Assembly (NCBI RefSeq): GCF_014203355.1
Contig: NZ_JACHIR010000001.1
Location: 4,218,038 to 4,282,037 of the forward strand
Direction of reading: 5' to 3'
DNA length: 64,000 nt
From: Kutzneria kofuensis
Lineage (GTDB): Bacteria > Actinomycetota > Actinomycetes > Mycobacteriales > Pseudonocardiaceae
The notes under the pieces were generated by a model. It did no database searches and was not told the DNA's origin. It worked only from the letters and a program-made list of their open reading frames with translations. Positions 61,547 to 64,000 of the stretch are shown one piece after another; the stretch's first letter is position 1, and every line of letters starts with the position of its first letter. The position numbers and the translations under genes were made by a program.

Positions 61547-62293
61547 GTGGCGGTCCCGAAGCCAGCCGCGATCAAGGAACCGTGCAGTAAGGCCAGACTG
61601 ACCTTTGCTGCTAACTCTGATGATATTCGCAACTACTACCACATTCATCAAGCCTTGAAGTCGGCAAAAGCAACTCGACAACAGCTGGTAACCTTTGATA
61701 AGGCAATGTACGTCCTTGTGGCGGCCTTATGGGAATCGTATTGTGAAGACGTCATCTCGGAAGCGCTGGATCTTCTGGCAAAACACGCATATAGTCCGGC
61801 GGACTTGCCGCTAACGCTTCAAAAAGTAATTGCGAGTGATCTGCGAAGTGATAAGCATGAGCTTGCGGTCTGGAAGATTGCCGGCGATGGGTGGAAGGAT
61901 TGCCTGAGGCAGCGCCTTGACTCCTTGAGAGGGCCGCGCGAGTGGTTATTCAATTCGCCTAAGAGTTCGAGTGTTGACGATTTGTTTGCTAGATCGCTCG
62001 GCATTGAACGCATATCGGACAGTTGGCGAGTCAATGATCTGAGCGTGGAAGAGGTGCGGAAGGCTCTGGATCGGTGTATCGCTATTCGTGGTGCGATTGC
62101 TCATCGCGCAGGAACGGCGGACAGTCAGGCTTCTAAGATTGGCGTGAAACGATTTATCAATCTGGTCATTTCTCTTGTCAGATCGACGGACATGGCGATA
62201 GAAAACGTCATCAGGAGCTGTACGGAATTGTCTGGCTGGCAAAATATCGGTAATCAATCAAAGCTGGAAATGGGGTCAATCGCCGCTATTTAA
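61547..62293 (+). CDS. HEPN-domain protein (RiboL-PSP/MAE_28990-like), probable RNase
   Basis: 248 residues, helical. MYVLVAALWESYCEDVISEAL in the first third and RGAIAH (R-x4-H) in the last third are the two marks of this HEPN group; the R-x4-H motif is the RNase active site in characterised HEPN toxins. GTG 61547 has GGAGG upstream. Codon use is far more A/T-rich than in the rest of the window, so it was probably acquired. HEPN proteins serve in toxin-antitoxin and phage-defence systems; no clear antitoxin lies beside it. Confidence 0.75.
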   Translation: MAVPKPAAIKEPCSKARLTFAANSDDIRNYYHIHQALKSAKATRQQLVTFDKAMYVLVAALWESYCEDVISEALDLLAKHAYSPADLPLTLQKVIASDLRSDKHELAVWKIAGDGWKDCLRQRLDSLRGPREWLFNSPKSSSVDDLFARSLGIERISDSWRVNDLSVEEVRKALDRCIAIRGAIAHRAGTADSQASKIGVKRFINLVISLVRSTDMAIENVIRSCTELSGWQNIGNQSKLEMGSIAAI

Positions 62294-62945
62294 CGCCCTT
62301 TGGGTGCGGATCGCTCGATGATAGGTGAGCTGGCGTACCTGATTGTGTTGCGAACGATCGTCGGACCTAGTCGTGGCTTGGAACACGCCGAATTCGCGCG
62401 ATCGGCGTTCGGTCCGACTGGCGTACAGAGTTGGGCCAGTCGGCTCATGCGCCACCTGTCGCTGCTAGTGGCGCGCGTCTCAGCCCGCGAAGCTCGCAAC
62501 CTGACAGGTTCGAGGTCTGACTTGCCATTGTCTCCTGACACCTTCCGCCACTCCACATAGCCTGGGACATTCGCGAACAATAATGTCCACTGTGGACGGT
62601 TGCTAGCCGTTGTTTGCCATCGTTGATGAGGGAAAAGTGCGGATGAGATCCACATTGTCCGCACACAACCGCGCGCCGAGTGGCCTTCGGGGCAGTCGCC
62701 GTCACGACTGCCCTCACCACATCGAACACACAATCGAACCCGGGCCTTGTTACAGTTGCACGCCACCTGTTACGCTCGGTCACCAAGGTTATGGCGAGAG
62801 GGTTGCTGATACTCCATACAGGTGGTCTACCTGCCGTGCAAGCGTAACGCTATCCGCTGTTCGCCGACGGTAACTATCGGAGCAGGCTCGGCCAGAGTGC
62901 AGTTGGTTGGACCACAAGATCCGCGCAAGCGAGACGTGGGGTGTC
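62294..62945. other. Region without supported genes between HEPN gene and HicA-like gene
   Basis: 652 bases. Open frames at 62300-62560 (+) and 62290-62766 (-) lack ribosome sites and known motifs. It holds two operator-like palindromes, GTCCACTGTGGAC (62585-62597) and AGCGTAACGCT (62841-62851), and two TGTTAC words near 62750-62775. Confidence 0.5.
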
Positions 62946-63188
62946 GTGACCAGGTGGCATCAGAACAAGACGATCAACGCTGCCATCCAGGAGCTGGTTG
63001 ACGCAGGCTGGACAGTGGTTGAGCAGGGGCACCGATACCGCATGTGGTGCCCCTGCAACGAGATGTGGATCCGCGTGGACGGCACGCCAAAGAACCCTGA
63101 AGGGCACGCCAGACGCATGCTCCGGGAGGCTGCACGGTGCCCCGACCGTCACGACCTCAGCGGTCAACCGAACAGGCGTAACACCTGA
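62946..63188 (+). CDS. Small HicA-like protein, probable toxin
   Basis: 80 residues from GTG 62946 (a TTG start at 62907 is possible). The core GWTVVEQGHRYRMWCPC, then WIRVDGTPKNPEGHARRMLRE, has the strand-strand-helix shape and GxxH.....CPC pattern of HicA-type mRNA-interferase relatives. The fold assignment is inference. The next gene, 59 bases on, encodes an HTH protein, as in hicAB-like toxin-antitoxin pairs. Ribosome site weak. Confidence 0.55.
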   Translation: MTRWHQNKTINAAIQELVDAGWTVVEQGHRYRMWCPCNEMWIRVDGTPKNPEGHARRMLREAARCPDRHDLSGQPNRRNT

Positions 63189-63191
63189 TGG

Positions 63192-63211
63192 CTGTTTCGC
63201 GTTAGAAACAG
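63192..63211. promoter_or_regulatory. Dyad CTGTTTC-N6-GAAACAG before the HTH gene
   Basis: Perfect 7-base arms (63192-63198, 63205-63211) in the 59-base gap between the HicA-like and HTH genes. A likely binding site for the HTH product. Confidence 0.5.
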
Positions 63212-63247
63212 TGATGGTAACTTGGTGCCTGACGGAAGGTGGGGGTC

Positions 63248-63883
63248 ATGACTGAGTTTGAGTTGATCTTTGCCGTGGACCAGCTGACCGACGACGCCAT
63301 CGACGCGATCTACGACAGGTACGACGCGCTAGTGGCGGGTCACGGCGACATGACGCTACTTACCGTGACCGCCGAGGGTCCAACACCTGTCGCGGCCGGC
63401 AAGACGGCCGTTCGCGATCTAGAACTATTAGCAGGCGTCATAGTGCAGCGCTGTTATGAAGACTTGGTCAACCGGAAAGACATCGCCGAGCGGTGCAATG
63501 TCTCTCCCCAGGCGGTCGGCCTGTGGATACGTGGTGATCGACAGCGTAAGCATCCGTTCCCTCAGCCATTTAACCTTGTCGGCGGAGGGGTTTGGCTATG
63601 GGGAGAAGTAAACGAATGGCTCCGACGGACCTATAAGCCGCAAGATGATGTTCACTACCCATGTCGCGACGACTATGCGGAAATAAATCGTTGGATAGCA
63701 GAACATCGTGCCCAAAAGAGGATGCTCCACGTCGATTTCAGCTGGTCGTCACAGACGCAAGTAGCAGCAGGAGCCGTTGCGGCAATACCGCCTCACATTG
63801 AACGCCCTAATGAGACACCCTTTGAGCCAGGTGGCGACTGGGTGACAATTGAGCGCAGAACCGAGAGAGTGGGCTACAGGTGA
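63248..63883 (+). CDS. HTH DNA-binding protein, probable antitoxin/autoregulator
   Basis: 211 residues. N-terminal 75 residues (FELIFAVDQLTDDAIDAIYD) form a small alpha/beta part. The HTH follows: NRKDIAERCNVSPQAVGLWI (about 84-103) and then FNLVGGGVWLWGEVNEWLR, as in AlpA/excisionase-like regulators that use a winged helix. ATG 63248 has GGAAGG upstream. The next gene overlaps its stop by four bases. It probably represses the HicA-like operon through the dyad before it. Confidence 0.75.
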   Translation: MTEFELIFAVDQLTDDAIDAIYDRYDALVAGHGDMTLLTVTAEGPTPVAAGKTAVRDLELLAGVIVQRCYEDLVNRKDIAERCNVSPQAVGLWIRGDRQRKHPFPQPFNLVGGGVWLWGEVNEWLRRTYKPQDDVHYPCRDDYAEINRWIAEHRAQKRMLHVDFSWSSQTQVAAGAVAAIPPHIERPNETPFEPGGDWVTIERRTERVGYR

Positions 63884-64000
63884 GCGTGGCGCCGGCTGTC
63901 GAAGAACTACTTAAGTCAGCAGCGCTCGACAAGGTCGAATACTATCAGATTTCGGCCCGGGCGCTAGACAAGACAACACCCAGCCGTGCGGAGCCATCGG
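63880..64000 (+). CDS. Partial gene at the window end, third member of the HTH operon
   Basis: GTG 63880 overlaps the HTH gene's stop by four bases (GTGA), so it is probably translationally coupled. The 40 visible residues (MSVAPAVEELLKSAALDKVE...) are helical and polar and match no family known to me. The frame is open to the window edge. Confidence 0.55.
   Translation, partial: MSVAPAVEELLKSAALDKVEYYQISARALDKTTPSRAEPS

Noticed and set aside
62290-62766. 158-codon minus-strand frame in the island
   Set aside because: Has some Cys near its start but no ribosome site, no motif and uneven composition; left as gene-free sequence.

Overview
The window is high-GC DNA, with many GTG starts, a few likely TTG starts, purine-rich ribosome sites and GC-rich hairpins between genes. 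It looks like the chromosome of a filamentous actinomycete. An IniA/IniC-type dynamin pair, a bacterial nitric oxide synthase, LppX-like lipoproteins, a septum-formation-type lipoprotein and sugar ABC importers without their own ATPase point to the Pseudonocardiaceae or a neighbouring family; this placement is inference. No rRNA, tRNA, CRISPR array or insertion sequence was recognised.

Layout. 1-9250: the end of inositol-phosphate synthase, an SGNH hydrolase, a secreted GH-like protein, a Cys/His-rich metallothionein-like protein, an SDR, an MtaD-like deaminase, an orphan histidine kinase, a tiny membrane protein, an atypical NO synthase, trmB and an unknown gene. 9410-12150: two close-paralogue ABC ATPases around one permease. 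12242-16178: PPOX protein, HAD phosphatase with two tandem lipoproteins, secreted lipase. 16212-18094: NarL-type two-component system. 18205-22562: dynamin, GrpE-like protein, dynamin and acidic repeat protein in one tightly packed operon. 23082-24893: PEP carboxykinase. 25067-31070: secreted peptidases (S33, C15-like, M4) and a lipoprotein. 31189-33050: MctP-type symporter with DUF3311 partner. 33055-36998: sugar ABC importer with ROK kinase. 37122-43328: two polar amino-acid ABC importers flanking a secreted hydrolase. 43441-48095: GH63-like glucosidase, M20 dipeptidase, small Cys protein. 48500-52057: 2-oxoacid dehydrogenase E1alpha-E1beta-E2. 52152-58238: GH64 glucanase, S1-domain protein, MerR regulator, second PPOX protein, membrane protein, glutaminase and amino-acid permease. 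58517-60668: a decayed NUDIX gene and two membrane-anchored proteins. About 60935 to the end: an island of visibly lower GC that starts at a truncated acyl-CoA dehydrogenase 3' end and carries a HEPN-domain gene and a HicA-like/HTH pair.

How the genes fit together. Much of the window is extracellular nutrition: glucanase, glucosidase, lipase, peptidases, a sugar importer with its kinase, amino-acid importers, an organic-acid symporter, and then central carbon enzymes (PEP carboxykinase, 2-oxoacid dehydrogenase). The pckG and GH64 leaders share a DasR-box-like palindrome and an 11-base LacI-family-like half site, which suggests joint control by sugar signals. The most unusual items are the metallothionein-like protein, the dynamin/GrpE cassette, the NOS with an altered heme loop, and the probable integration junction near 60935.
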